The notes: generated by a model from the sequence alone, not told the origin. Shown: positions 1 through 11,968, numbered from the stretch's first letter. The stretch: 64,000 nucleotides of DNA from Stercorarius parasiticus (GCA_013396915.1 VWZL01002573.1:1862323-1926322), one strand, 5' to 3'. Program-made: numbers and translations.

Positions 1-1776
1 TTTTCTTCCTTCTCTCATTTCTGAGCCACGGTATGTTCTCAAACAAGGTAGAGCACGGGGGAAAATATCATTAAATGTTTTCTCGGTGCTCCAGCTTGTC
101 ATACACTGGCTAAGCATCCTGTCTTTGTACTGATCACACTGCTTGCAGTTTTCGTATAATTGCAACTCCGTCTCCCTCCTTGGGTCCTTCGAGCAAGAAA
201 GCAAAGGACTGTGAATTGTATGCGGTGGCTTCCCTGTGAAATTGTACAACCAAGAAAGATGCTGAGGGGTTATGCCGTGCATGCCAACGTAGAGCATTAG
301 TTGGAAAGGGTTGGATTACTGACTAAAGAGAATAGATCAGGATATTAACTGCCAGCTATCAAACGATCACAGGATATTTTGGTAGTTGCTGCTGCAAAGC
401 TGAGCAGATCTTTTTAATATTCTGCATTGTTTCCATGAAAACTACAAGGAGCAAAAGAGGATATTTGGTTCGGTATTTGATTTATATTTGTGCATTTTTG
501 TTTGGATGAGAACTGTGAGAACCCAGTGGTTTTCGGTTCATGGGAGATCTGGCACATCACTTTCTTGGTTTTGATTCAAGCGGGTTCACATCCCCCGAGT
601 TTCACTTTGACTTTTGAGTTTGAATGAATACAAAAAAGTCAAAACAAAACCTCGATGAACCAGCTAACTTTCACATGGTTTCCACCCAAAATTATAAACT
701 TTGCCCCCTTCACAAATGGAAGGCTGTATTCAAAGAGATACGCTTTCCAAATGCCGTTAACTGGAGCTATTTTTAAGTCAAGAGAGAAAGATGACCCAAA
801 TTCTTCTGATTTCTCCAGGATGCGAGGCCCAAATATCCAACTGACCTTCTCAGAAATCCTACTTACCGGAGAGGTAGTTCTGCGCGTAGGAAAAAATCAG
901 AGCAAGGGCTTGAGTCCTCTCCTGGCATCTTTCTTGAGAAAACACAAATACGTCATTCCTACCTCCGCCCTTAAATTCATTTGCACTGGGCATTTCAGTG
1001 ACGGGTTAAGCACAGCAGACTTTCTGGACGCAACTCTGACCAGAAGATGCCATTCCCCTAGAAGAAAGCTTTCTCACATTCTGTGGGGTCATCTCAAATG
1101 GAAGCTTCAGCAAACGCATTTGGATGCTTGACAGGTCCTTCTTGTAAACGATGTGTCCTTGGCCAGTTCAAGAATACCTCCCATGTGAATATATCACAGA
1201 AAACCATGCATACAGTTCTGGCCCTTGTTAAAAATAAAAAAAAAAAAAAAAAGAAAAGATAATGAAAAGCAGAGGAACCTCTGAACATTCAGGAATAACT
1301 TCCACAAATATCCTCAAAGGATAAGATTACATATTCCAAATCAAATGCCTCTGAGACCTACTTATTCCAGTAGGCTCCTTTTAAAAATGTATTTTTCGCC
1401 ATTTTCAATTTATGCTTCTGCTAAATCTTATTTTATCATCGTGCTTTTCTCAGCTGATTGGACTCAGATAAGAGTTACATTTGTATTCCTCTTTTTTCTT
1501 TTTTTTTTTTTTTTAATACTCTTTTTATATATTTCCTCAAAAAAGGATTTAGCGCTTTTTACAATGAAAGTTTGTTAATGACATCAACTAACTTACCTTT
1601 CTTTGGTGTAAATTAATAGTGTTGCATTTACTTTTCTTACAAGGAAATAGAGGTAAAGACCACATTGTAAGCATCGGGATCAGCAGCAACAAACAGGAGT
1701 GCTTGGACACTTCCTCTCTCTTGCTCACTCTTCTTTTTTTTTTTTTCCTTTCCTCCTCCTTTCCCTCTTTTGGCAG
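1..1776. other. Unique non-coding DNA, left edge
   Basis: I recognise no gene or transposon here. The stretch holds an A-run at about 1236-1252 and T-runs near 1500-1514 and 1735-1746. The plus-strand frame 655-1131 is open for 158 codons, but it has no recognisable domain and no splice or promoter context, so I treat it as a chance opening. Confidence 0.6.
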
Positions 1777-1956
1777 AATTGTCTTGGTATCTTCAGGGTG
1801 TTTGGTACTCCCGAGCAAGAAATTACAGCATCTGGCAGCTCTACCCAGGTTATCACTGCCCATCTAACACTAGATACATAGCTGACTTTTCACAGGATGC
1901 TGGATTGTGCTCCATTATCTCTGTAGAAGCACTTTGTAAACTTGGATGGGATCCAG
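1777..1956 (+). other. Candidate internal exon, 180 nt, phase 1 to phase 1
   Basis: A long pyrimidine tract (about 1735-1770) leads into TTTTGGCAG ending at 1776, a strong acceptor. The block ends at 1956 with CCAG followed by GTAAGG, close to the best donor consensus. Between them one frame is open throughout (first base of the first codon comes from an upstream exon). The predicted peptide is rich in Trp, Tyr and Cys, for example GVWYSRARNYSIWQLYPGYH. The other two plus frames contain stops. Length is a multiple of three, so the exon could be skipped or included without a frame change. I do not recognise the protein. It could be a real exon, an exon of a long non-coding RNA, or chance. Confidence 0.3.
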
Positions 1957-2468
1957 GTAAGGAGCCAAAAACAATACTGGGGAAATTACCTGACCAGTCA
2001 AGTCTATAAAAAGTGAGTTAGAAACAGCATAAGCAAAAGCCAATAATTCTTACAAATATTCCTTGAGCATCCCATAAGTTAAAAGTGATGTAATTTAGAG
2101 TAATGAGGACATTTTAATGTTTTAACATGAATAAATAATGAAAATATTAGTTATGTTTGTCTGAAAAATTGTCAGCTTTTAATACTTGAGCCAGCCTAAT
2201 TCTCCATGTGTTTGGGATCTTGGACGCTGGCAAACAGCATGTAACTTTATGCCACACATTGAAACGACCTCGTGGGTGGATTATGAGACCCCCGAGAAAC
2301 ACCGGGCAGCATCGCAGAGTGCTACCGGATCAGACCTCAGTTTGTGTTCCCATGACACTCCAAGGAGGCATAAGAAGCACATTTTGCACAAGTTTGTAAA
2401 CATAACGCAACTTCAAGAAAAAGTGGTGAGAAAATTTCGGAGATTTTTTTATTCTTTTTTTTTTTCAG
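1957..2468 (+). other. Candidate intron between the two exon-like blocks
   Basis: Starts GTAAGG and ends TTTTTTTTTTTCAG, so both ends obey the GT-AG rule with a strong 3' pyrimidine tract. No repeat is recognised inside. It is an intron only if both flanking blocks are real exons. Confidence 0.25.
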
Positions 2469-2522
2469 GCATCTACTCCGTGTCACTGCCAGGATCTGGG
2501 AAATGAACAGTGTTGCAATAAA
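2469..2522 (+). other. Candidate short terminal exon with stop codon and AATAAA
   Basis: Follows a strong pyrimidine-tract acceptor (CAG at 2466-2468). Joined to the donor at 1956, the split codon G|GC is completed in frame and encodes GIYSVSLPGSGK before TGA at 2504-2506. A canonical AATAAA lies at 2517-2522, only 11 nt after the stop. No clear GU-rich downstream element follows. An agreeing phase is expected by chance one time in three, so this is a hypothesis. Confidence 0.22.
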
Positions 2523-3387
2523 ACGGACCATAGGCTCTTTATGAAACAGGATGAAATGTTTATATTTGGCTATTATGGTGACGGCCATTAAAAAAAAAAT
2601 CAAGCTAAAATAAATAAACATATTAATTATGTGTCAAACCACAGGACATCTCTTAGGACTCTGTGATGGGAAGACTCAAATACTAAAGCTGACTTTGCTT
2701 CATTTCAATGTATTTCCTGATGAGCTTTATTAACCTTTAGGGACAAATGAACCTCAGAAATAGTATTTGGTATTGTAACCTTCTGTATTTCCTCCCCATG
2801 CCTAAAGAGAGTATGATGTCCATCCAGCGAAGAATCTAGGTGGTTGCAAAATGTGCAATCCTCATGAGTTAAATGCATCCCTGTGCTCAGGCGGGTACCA
2901 AAAATTAGTGCCTTTGTGTCTAAACTGCACTGGAAGCTATTTAGTTATGGAAGGACTTTCCTACTCCTACTGAGAGAATTTTACATTCACTCAGCTCATT
3001 CCCCATAATTTCTCTCAGTAGCCCAATAAAAAGGATCATTTTCTGTTTTTCAAAATCAAAATTCTGAGGGAAAATGCAGCCACATGAGAAGGGCAGAAAT
3101 AACTTTCAGATTACTTTGTGCCAGTGTATAGAATCAGTCCTTTAATTAAAGCAACTCTCCGGTCAAGCTGACACTTCTTTTTTTAATTGCAGCCTCCTGT
3201 CACCCTGTAATTTATTTTATTTTAATTCGTCAGGGTGTGAACGTTTCAGAGTGCCCCAAACAAAATCGGGGCTGTCAAAAGATGCGATGCTGCGTCATCA
3301 CGTAGCTGATGGCCAGGAGCCAGCTCTGTCAACACTTGGCTTTGTACTGTCCGGGGGAGAGAAGCTGATTCTTCAGCAGTGTCTAAT
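2523..3387. other. Unique AT-rich DNA, no gene seen
   Basis: No open frame of note, no recognisable repeat. A short A-run is at 2590-2599 and further AATAAA-like strings occur near 2610. Confidence 0.55.
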
Positions 3388-4289
3388 CAGTTTAAAACAA
3401 ATCTGGAAGATGTTACTAGAAGACAAGATGAGATCCAGGCCACAGCAGCCTCTGCATACAAAGAAGTGAAGGATTTCGTTCGGGAAGAAAATTAAAGAGG
3501 TGGAAACAACACTTGACAGTTTCAACACGATTATAACTGCGAATAAGGAGGAGTGCACTACTGGTTTAGGAAATGGCACTACTGGTACCTAGAAAAGGTA
3601 CCTTGTTATGTCTCCCCTGCTGTAGTGATGGGAATATATCAGGGAATAATATCTCCCAGTCAGCAATGGAAGATTTCCTGTAAGTTCATCAGATCCTGGT
3701 TAATTCTTGAAAGGAAACCAAAGACGATTAAGTTGGAGGGTAAAGATGACAGGGAACAGTTACCTAATAAACCACAGGAAGTATATATAAAAAAAGGTAA
3801 ATTCATACTTTTGATTTATGGAACAACTTCCTTCTGAGTCCTTTGAAAGGTTTCAGAAGCTAAATATTTTCATACCCAGCATCGATACCCGAGATGTCCA
3901 TATTCATCTTTCCAGTGCCTCCACTGGAAACCTCCTAAGTGTCCTGGATCACACAGGTATGGCTGCAAATGAGAAACTCTGACGATTTTCTTTGGGCTGT
4001 TTTTCTGGAAAACTCCATTTCCTTCAGACTCTGTGCACACAGTACAGGTGTGACACAAAGGAAGGAAGGCAGAAAGCCAAACCTTCTTTCCTGTCTGCAG
4101 GCACCTGACCTGGCCCACACATCAATGCCCAACACAATATGACCAAATCAAACACTTTCCCCTTGCAGAATTCAACTGCAAGAACAAATGTGTCATCTCG
4201 GTACTTACAAAGGGAATGGAAGTAGTTAGAAATGTGGTAGAGGAGCTACTGGTGCCTTCTCTCACTGCCACTGAGAAGGCTCTGCAGAG
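3388..4289 (+). pseudogene. Unidentified broken coding-like region (possible gene relic)
   Basis: Several pieces in this 0.9 kb read like protein, but in different frames. Positions 3388-3492 are open for 35 codons and give a helical, charged peptide (including DEIQATAASAYKEVKDFVRE), ending at TAA. A +1 shift at about 3491 continues 33 open codons (IKEVETTLDSFNTIITANKE) to TAG at 3590, as if one base had been gained or lost. Positions 3815-3979 are open and contain QKLNIFIPSIDTRDVHIHLS, with a donor-like CACAG|GTATGG at 3957. Positions 4169-4289 are open, preceded by TTCCCCTTGCAG and followed by CAGAG|GTAAGA, and include VVRNVVEELLVPSLTATEK. I cannot name the parent protein. Splice-like edges argue against a simple processed pseudogene. 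A decayed multi-exon gene or coincidence are both possible. Confidence 0.3.
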
Positions 4290-6250
4290 GTAAGAGAAGG
4301 ATGCGTCTCTGGGAGCTCAGCTGGACTTAAAGTAGAAGACAGAAAGTAACGCCTAACATAAATTTAAAGCAATCAGATAAGGAGATTTATAAACCAGCTG
4401 TTACTGGGAAAGGAAAAATAAAGAAAAAAGAGTTGTAGATGCATAAGAAATTCTTCCACCAACCTGGAGGAAGCCTCCAGTTGCTGTTACGGGCTATGAA
4501 CTAGTGAGAAGGCATCAGGAAGGAGCAGAAATGTGCTGCCTTTCTCCCAGATGCTCGGTGGGAACTGTGAGTTTCCACCATCTGCACCAGGACGGAAAAC
4601 CCCTCAGCAGGCCAGGCAGCAGCACCTCCAAGAGATGCCACATCATCCTTTTTAATTCCCAAACGCCCATCCAGCATGCTATAATTATGAGAATCCATTT
4701 ATTTTCTGCTTATGACAGGGAGGAACAACAGCTCCCAGCGAAAATAAGATGCTTTCCTTATTGCAGAGACTCAGAGTACCAAGATGCTTTCCTCTTCCTA
4801 ATCATCAGAGAAAAATTAAAAAAAAACCAAACACCTTTTCCCCACACTTCAGGCATTTTACAGGTTTTTTTTCCTTGCTGTTTGTCTTCCCTCAGAGATC
4901 TCTTCCCTTATTTCCTTCACTTTGATTGCCACCCCTGTTGCTGACGGCACGGGCATTGGCTCCAATGCATTAAAGGGAGCAGAGTTTATCCCTTGGCCTG
5001 TAGGGCTGCATCTATTAAACCTCCCCAACTTTATTTGTGTAAAGCGTGCTGAAACATTCTTTCACCTGTCGTGGGAATTAACCCAAGATCTGCGTTGAGA
5101 CAAATTCCCCCACCTCTCTGTAAAATGCTGTAATTCATCTTTTTCACTTTACATGAGGATTTTTCTCATGGTACGTGAAGCAGGTCAGATTACCTTAGAT
5201 ACTTTGTCAGTAGCTGAATGGATAGGATATTATAAACTCTAATTTACCGTCTCCGGTAACACACTATATATAAAATACTGAAAGATTACAGATTCACTTT
5301 AGTTAAACCCCTAAAGGTTTGCATGCTTAGCCAGGTTTGGTCACAGACTCATTGCTTTTAAGTCCTGCAGGAACCCTGACCTGACGTCTCCTGAGCAGTG
5401 TGGCCACCAAGTTTGAGCTACCCCCATTTACCCAGTGAGGTCCTGGCTCGCACTCGTCTATTTTGGATTCTTGAATTTTCCTCCTTCTATTGCCTGACCC
5501 CACACAACGTGCTGAAGTCCACGCTCCGCCAACCTCTACAGCCACTGGATCCTAACCTGCCTAGATTATGTATCAGCAGCTCTAAATACTGGTGTTCCAG
5601 CACCATGGTGCATTTTTTAATTAGCACAGGGTACTGCAGCATGCTTTAATAACTGCTTTCAGCCTCTTGTCTTTGTTCATTCCTCCTTTCAAATCAGTAA
5701 TATCATTCCCTTTCTTCTCTTTAACTCTTTTCCTGCTTCATTGCCTCATCAATGGCAATGGGCAGGACACGACCATTTGGAAGATCTGAAAGCTTCTGTT
5801 CAGTCTCACTTTCTCCATTCTCTTCATCCTCACCGAGATTTTACTCTGTCCACCACAATATCTTGGCAGGGCTGGCGTCCTCTTCGTCTGCTTTTGCCTG
5901 TCCTGGGAGGTGTGGGATCTGGCACGTCAGGTATAAAATACCCTCGTGCAGTGCTCTGAGGGTATTTTGTTTCAAGCCAGGCATCAAATCAGCCGTGGAG
6001 CCCTGAAGCTGCTGGAGCGGCTGCAATGGGAAGTGAGGGGGGAGCAGACCAACAGGACTAACTTTCCCTGGGAAGTGCATGGGAGATCTCAGCGCTGCTC
6101 CCAGAGGAAGCTTCCCATAATAAAACCTAACACCACAACTGACGCTAATTACAAACCTTGTTACTAAACTAAATTACAGCCCTAGCTGAGGAAGCAAGGA
6201 GGGATAAGACACATGCTGTGGCAGGAAAACCTTCAGCTCTTTAACTCTTA
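4290..6250. other. Unique non-coding DNA
   Basis: No transposon or convincing exon was recognised. An open frame of 146 codons at 4504-4944 (plus) has low-complexity, unprotein-like composition and is judged chance. A 12-bp perfect palindrome, GCACCATGGTGC, lies near 5596-5607. Confidence 0.55.
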
Positions 6251-6503
6251 GAATCATAGAGTGGTTCGGGTTGGAAGGGACCTTCAAGACCACCTCGTTC
6301 CACCCCCCTGCCCTGGGCAGGGACACCACCCACCAGACCAGGTTGCTCCAAGCCCCATCCAACCTGGCCTTCAACACCTCCAGGGATGGGGCAGCCGCAG
6401 CTTCTCTGGGCAACGTGGGCCAGGGTCTCACCACCCTCACAGCAAACAACTTCTTCCCAATATCTAATATAAATCTACCTTCTTTCAATTTAAGCTCACC
6501 CCA
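6251..6503 (-). mobile_element. CR1 LINE 3' fragment (5'-truncated)
   Basis: Read on the minus strand, this ends in the CR1 3' tail: on the plus strand it begins GAATCATAGAGTGGTTCGGG, followed by GGAAGGGACCTTCAAGACCA. The internal stretch with CCTGGCCTTCAACACCTCCA and the 'ttcttcccaatatctaat' segment are hallmark avian CR1 sequence. Only about 250 bp of the 3' end remain, the usual outcome of incomplete reverse transcription, so there is no usable reverse transcriptase. The open frames over it (for example 6174-6530 minus) are translations of the repeat, not genes. Confidence 0.95.
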
Positions 6504-9500
6504 CCTCAAAACTCTCCTGCCTGAAGCCACAAGGCCATGCCAGCTGCATTGCTTACCTTGGGAAGAAGCAGAGGGAGTGCTACAAGCTTAGCTGCACCTT
6601 TTAGTTTGGACTACCACACCTTCCTCATCTTCAGGAGATGATCCCAAACAGCCATTGAATCCCCCACGGTGAGGAGCATGAGCTGATTCATACAGCAGTT
6701 TCCAACATGGAAACTGGTCTGCAGCGTCTTCCACCAGCACAAAGCGTACAACTGCGCAAGAAACCTTTTCATAATCATGCGGAAAAAGAGAGAGAAAAAA
6801 TCAACCCAAATTCTTAAACATATTCAGACTCAGCTGGAATTCGGACCAAGAGATGGACTAGCTCTTACTTATCCCTAAGGCACATTCACCCCACTATATA
6901 ATTAAGCTCTTGGGCTGTTTTGTTAGTGTTGAGAAACAGGCTTTGCCAAAAGTCATCTGGCTTTCTCCCTTAAAAGTGTGACAGGTTTTTTCCCCTTCCT
7001 TGGTAAAGAAACCTTTCAATTTCATTGCTTATGCGCTTTAGGTATAATTATTTTTTTTTTTTACCTTTCACAGTGTTATTTCCTACCCATAAAATTATAC
7101 AAAAATGGTCATCAGTGAGCCTGCTGAAAAGACCAGCCACCATACATTGCAGAGAATAACCTTAATATTTATAAAAAAATAAAGACCATACTTCTTTTAA
7201 AGATCTTGCTCTAAACAAACTGAATTATTCATGCATAGAATTGTACAGCATTAGAACACCTGTTTTCAATCATGCATAATGTAAAATCACTCATTACCTC
7301 ACAAGAGCCTCTACATCTCCAGCAATCAAATGGCATTGAAACAGCAAAACAGGTGCTTGGCAGGTGGATCCAAACAGATGTTTTGGGCTTGCTTGTCTTT
7401 TCTTGTACAGGTGTGGTGATCTTGTTTTCAACGGCATAATTGCTATTTGAATAGGTGATATTTAATTCTTTCGTGCTTTAATATTTATTTTTGCTTCTTC
7501 AATTCCTTTTTTCCACTTTGCGAACTGCACAGGCTCGGAGCAGTCTATGAGATGCGCGAAAGCTCCCAGCTGAACCGTGAGGCAGAGCAATGCAAGGGAA
7601 AGGACGGTTCCTCTTCCTCAGACCTTCATCCCACAAATCCTCGCCCGTGAAACTTTGCCCGTTTTCCAGACAACTTGTGCAAAACCACCGCAGAGACCGC
7701 CATGCTCTCAACCAGGGGTTGGAGTTCCCTTCCTGGAGGATATTTGAACATTGGGTGTACGGAGATAGGATGAACCATCATGGAAACAATTGAAACCTGG
7801 GAGTGGAGAAGATCTCTGCATATTTTTCCAGGATTCATGACACACAATGCAAAGGTGTCTGAAAGCGCCAGCAGCCCTAGCCCCTGATGTTGTAAAGGAA
7901 CGATACATTACAAACCTTGGCTCTGCTTCTGCCCAGACTCCTGCCTTTTGTGTGGGCTCCATGGGAGTGTCACACAGAGCAGTGGCCTTTGCTAAACCAG
8001 CCTGTAGACATGGCACACTGCAAAAGCTGCTGAATCTGCAAGGAAAAAATAAGAAAAAAATAATAACCCTCCCCTTGGAATTTACAGGAAATGAACCAAC
8101 AGTGGCCAAAAAGTACTTTGGTGCTTCTAGTCTTCAAGCACTGATTACTGGTTGGCCAAAGCAGACACGTTTGCATTCTTACTTCAGTTTTCAGCAGCAA
8201 AGAAGTGACAAATCATTAGAAACAGCTTTAAACTTGGCACCCCGTCGAATATCTCAGCAGACCGGGCAAGGATCGACAAACCATGGTGGTACTTTATTGC
8301 TCTGACAAGTCATCTGTGCCCAGGCTGTGTTTGCTCCGTGTGGTCCGACGTCCTGGGGACAGAGAGATAAACATGGGATGCAGTGACCCGCATCGGTGCT
8401 TCACACAGGTGGGTGAAGAGCAAAACAATTTGTCGTGGTTAGCATATAGTGCTTGCGGGGTGTAAACAACTGACTTGTTTTACGCCTAGCCGTTGTGTAT
8501 TATGGACCAGAGCAGTAAAGTTTTTGGACCACAATGTGCCACCATGGGATTAGCCCTGATCACACACAGCATCAATGTGTGCCCTAAAAGATGTGCTCCA
8601 GCTCAAAGCAGAGAACAACTGGTCTCTGGAGTGAATCCAGTACATGCTCAGAGGGAAATTGTTCTCCCCAAATAGGCAAAGACTACCCAATAATGCAGGG
8701 GAATATTTGGTTCAGGATGTCAATGGACTTCTGTGCTGAGACAAGGAAATTTAAAGTTGATTTTTGGCCTAGTTTCTGTACATCATAGTCCACTATTTAA
8801 AAGCAGATACAGGAGTAGGGTAAGAAGAACTAAGTTATGTAAACTACAGGATACGGTACACAGATATCACAAAGATAAGAGTGATATTAAGAAGCAGATG
8901 AACTCGATACATGTGGTCTCTGTTTGCCTAGTTAACAAGATGACATCTCCCTTCCAGCTATCATGAAGACTCTCAAACATCTCATGATGTTCAGCTGCTC
9001 AGTAACGTCTAGGGGAAGGTTACCACACAGGGGTTTTTCCTTGGGTTAACTTGGATGCATAAATTAATGGATATAGAAAGAGAGATTGTTAGGTGGAGCA
9101 TCCATATTTCCTTCCTTTCCTCCTCCCACTCTACCTAGCGTTGGAGGAGAGAAATGTGCAACCTGACATTGCTATTAGAGAGGTCCTTCCTCGGATAGAC
9201 TGATATATTGGAAGCATATATACATATAGAATACGTATATATGTGAGTGGATATGTATATAGAATACTAAAGACTATAATAGCAAAATTCATGGAATTAT
9301 GCCAACATGGAAAATAATTTGTACAAGCATGCTAATTCAATTATTCTGCCTCAGTATACCATAATAATTAGCCCTACTCTATTTTTCAGTGTGAGGTATC
9401 TCATTTTTCTTTGAGTATAAGCATCTCTCGTTATTTCCAAGCAAAAATGTCAAAAGAACTTGAGAAATTAAGGGATTTATTCTGGATTTACCTCAATGAA

Positions 9501-10869
9501 ATAGGTGCTCGGATGCCAGGGTAATAGGGACAGTTAATGAATCTGTCCTGAACGAGGTATGACAGAATTTAGATGACACAATTACCTTAACAAGTGGGAT
9601 ACCAAGACTGATAACTACACATAAATTTGCCCATGTATATATCTATATAGCTTACACTTACACAGAAAAGTACATCTAGCATTAATTTATGTGCTTATTC
9701 ATGTGTAGCAATTAAGATTTGTAGAAAGCTGTGGAAAAAAAATTCTACTAGTATGTGGTAGCTCACCTATCCAAATTGAGCACATACCTCAAACCAGAAA
9801 CTCTTCCAGAAATGGCAGGTGCCTGCAGTGACCCCTGGGCACGCTCCTTCATACCGGTCCTTCGTCCTTCTCCTGGGCTCCCTCTGCGGTGAGCATGTGG
9901 ACAGGAGGCTCCATTCCCAGCTGAAAAGCTGAGTGAAGGTTTAGGCTCCAGAAAACCTTCCTTCAGCACATTTCCTTAGAGACTGAAATTCTTGTCTTTC
10001 TGGGTCAGATATGTGTGATTTCTAATGTAACTTTAAACGGAAGAATAGCGTAGCGAAACAAAGGATGGATCAATGGATCCGGGATGGAATTAAAGCTCAG
10101 CGAACACTTCCCAAATCCCTTTTGGGAATCATTTCTGAACGTTTTTTTTTAGCAGAAAATATAAGCTCTTATATTTGACAGAACAGTTCCATCTCATCAG
10201 CTCCGGCACAGCTTCAGCCTTAACATCTACAGACGTCCCCCAGTGCTCCTCCTTTGACCTCCCATCCAGCCCCAGGTGCTGAGGCTCATCCTCATCCCAG
10301 GATGAGGTGGTGGGGTTTTTTTTTTTTGAACATTTCCACAAAGGACTGTTTGATCTGGAGTGTTGCCTTCAGGAAACGGAGCTGCTCTCGTCCTCCTCGT
10401 AAGAACTTTTGACCACTTTTCGCTGCAGGATCTTTTCCCACATCCTTGTCTCCATGACCGGGCTTCAAAGGACACCTTGCTGCTCTTCCCTTTGACGCCC
10501 CTTGCCAGCCACGCTGCTTCGCTTGTGGTGGGTCTGTGCGGTTTTTCTCAGCAACATCTTTCAGTTCATGCCTCGTATTTAGTTTGCGTCTCAGCTAATG
10601 GCAGAGGCAGCACGGATTGGTCTCTCCAGGATGCTTCTGATCAATTTTCTTTTCACACGAAGCATGAATTATTAACCAGCACACACTCAAAACCAACTCA
10701 CTCCCCCAAGTTTCCCACAGTTTACAAAAAAAATCTAAATAAATGAATAACTCCGACATTTTCCCCAAAAGATCAGTAAGTGTAAAATCAAGGTGGGAGG
10801 GGAATTCCTGAGATAAAGAACTTCTAATGAAAAACATTTTTTTCATTTACGGGCCAGTTGCAGCTATTT
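6504..10869. other. Unique non-coding DNA
   Basis: About 4.4 kb without a recognised gene. It contains short T-runs (7050-7062, 10315-10327), an AT dinucleotide-rich patch at about 9215-9260 where ATATAGAATAC occurs twice, and a 152-codon plus-strand frame (7847-8305) with no recognised domain that I regard as chance. Confidence 0.55.
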
Positions 10870-10980
10870 TGTGCCTAAGGCCAAAGAAGTCATTTAATAT
10901 CTCTGTGACTCTGTTTATTCACCAATAAAATGGTCATATTGCTCTTCTCAGAGAGATGTTACAAGGGGTTTATGAAGTAT
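10870..10980 (+). repeat. MIR-type SINE relic
   Basis: The order 'catttaatatctctgtgact', 'ctgtttattcacc', 'aataaaatggtcat', then 'agagatgttacaagg' follows the conserved MIR 3' half (acttaacctctctgtgcctcagtttcctcatctgtaaaatgg... in the family). It is strongly diverged, as expected for an element dating to early amniotes. Boundaries are approximate. Confidence 0.6.
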
Positions 10981-11131
10981 GTGGAGAAATTAAAAGGGTT
11001 TTGCCCAGGTGCAATGCACTGTTAGTGTCCCACTTATCTGAAATATCCCTCCAGGAGTCCCTTCGCTCAGCGGTGCCTCCGGAGCACGATGGGCTCCACA
11101 CTTATCCCTGTGGTATGAGCAACACAATAGA

Positions 11132-11968
11132 ATGCAGATATTTTGTGGGTTTTTTGATGATAGCAGACACAATGAACAGTTTGGGCTGACAAGAAAGGAT
11201 GGAGCCATTGTTAGAGAATTGTCAAACAGGAATTTTTCTCCTTGTAATTTTAGATACTCGGTGCTGTGGGGAACTCAGATGGCAGCTCAGAGAGGCTGGA
11301 CACACCTCCTATGCATGCACCATCAGAGCTCTGGGAAACAGGAATGGATGGGACTCATCCTCCAAAATCCCCATCGCATGAGCCAGCAGTGGCAACTTCG
11401 CTGTGCTCCTGCCCCGTGCTCCCAGTCTCCCCGTGCAACGCACCAGCTTTGTGGTGGGATAGATCAAACCCTGCGGCTGGGTTTCACATGTTGCAACACA
11501 ATCACTGTCGCCCAAACCTCGCTTACAACCCCCGAAACCAAATCTTCAAATCAGTGTAAACATGTTTCGATACTACGCGTATTGCTGAAATACAGTTTGC
11601 TGCTTCCAGAGACCAAAATGGCGAATCACCCAGAGGAAGGATATAGCATTGCAAAATTTAGGCAAGCTTGTAACATCTCAGGGTCGATTCCTCCCGTTTA
11701 CATGGGTTTTGCATCCTCTAACTGCTGCGGAATGACTCCTGCTTTACCCCTGCATCAAGGCGGACCCAATGGGAGACTCAAGATCCCAAGCAGACTGGAA
11801 ATAGTGATTCCAACTCTTAAGGTGTGCATAGATATGTTTGCACGCACGTGTGCATGCACACACATATATATATCTAGAATACATGTATTAAAAATATATA
11901 TTTACATAAAAGGGAATGAAGCATTAAATACCACACCTGGTGCAAGCCCCACACCCAAACTCGCTTGA
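11132..11968 (+). other. Longest open frame in the window (278 codons), probably not a gene
   Basis: ATG at 11132 to TGA at 11966-11968. I see no signal peptide, transmembrane helix, domain or recognisable motif. Composition is rich in Cys, His, Ser and Gln and even, as in translated non-coding DNA. Codons near 11839-11906 are a translated simple repeat (ATHIYIS-like, IYIYI), which argues against conserved coding. A frame this long is unusual for AT-rich random sequence, so it is recorded, but no flanking promoter, Kozak context or poly(A) signal singles it out. Confidence 0.2.
11839..11873. repeat. 35-bp perfect alternating purine-pyrimidine tract
   Basis: The run from 11839 to 11873 alternates pyrimidine and purine without a break: CACGCACGTGTGCATGCACA, then CACA and ATATAT. 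The first half (CG, CA, TG steps) is of the type that adopts left-handed Z-DNA under supercoiling, and the AT half melts easily. Confidence 0.8.

Noticed and set aside
655..1131. 158-codon open frame, plus strand
   Set aside because: No recognisable domain, no splice or promoter context; length is compatible with chance in 128 kb of six-frame sequence.
1588..1863. Minus-strand frame ending at a donor-like AAAG|GTAAGT (about 1590)
   Set aside because: The frame consists partly of translated poly-pyrimidine tract (Lys/Glu/Arg run), and the only acceptable plus-strand reading of the same DNA has better splice signals.
5596..5607. GCACCATGGTGC with CCAGCACCATGG, resembling the left half of an RE1/NRSF site
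   Set aside because: The right half (GACAGC-type) is absent; only a short palindrome remains.
6174..6530. 118-codon minus-strand frame
   Set aside because: It lies over the CR1 fragment and is a translation of the repeat's 3' region.
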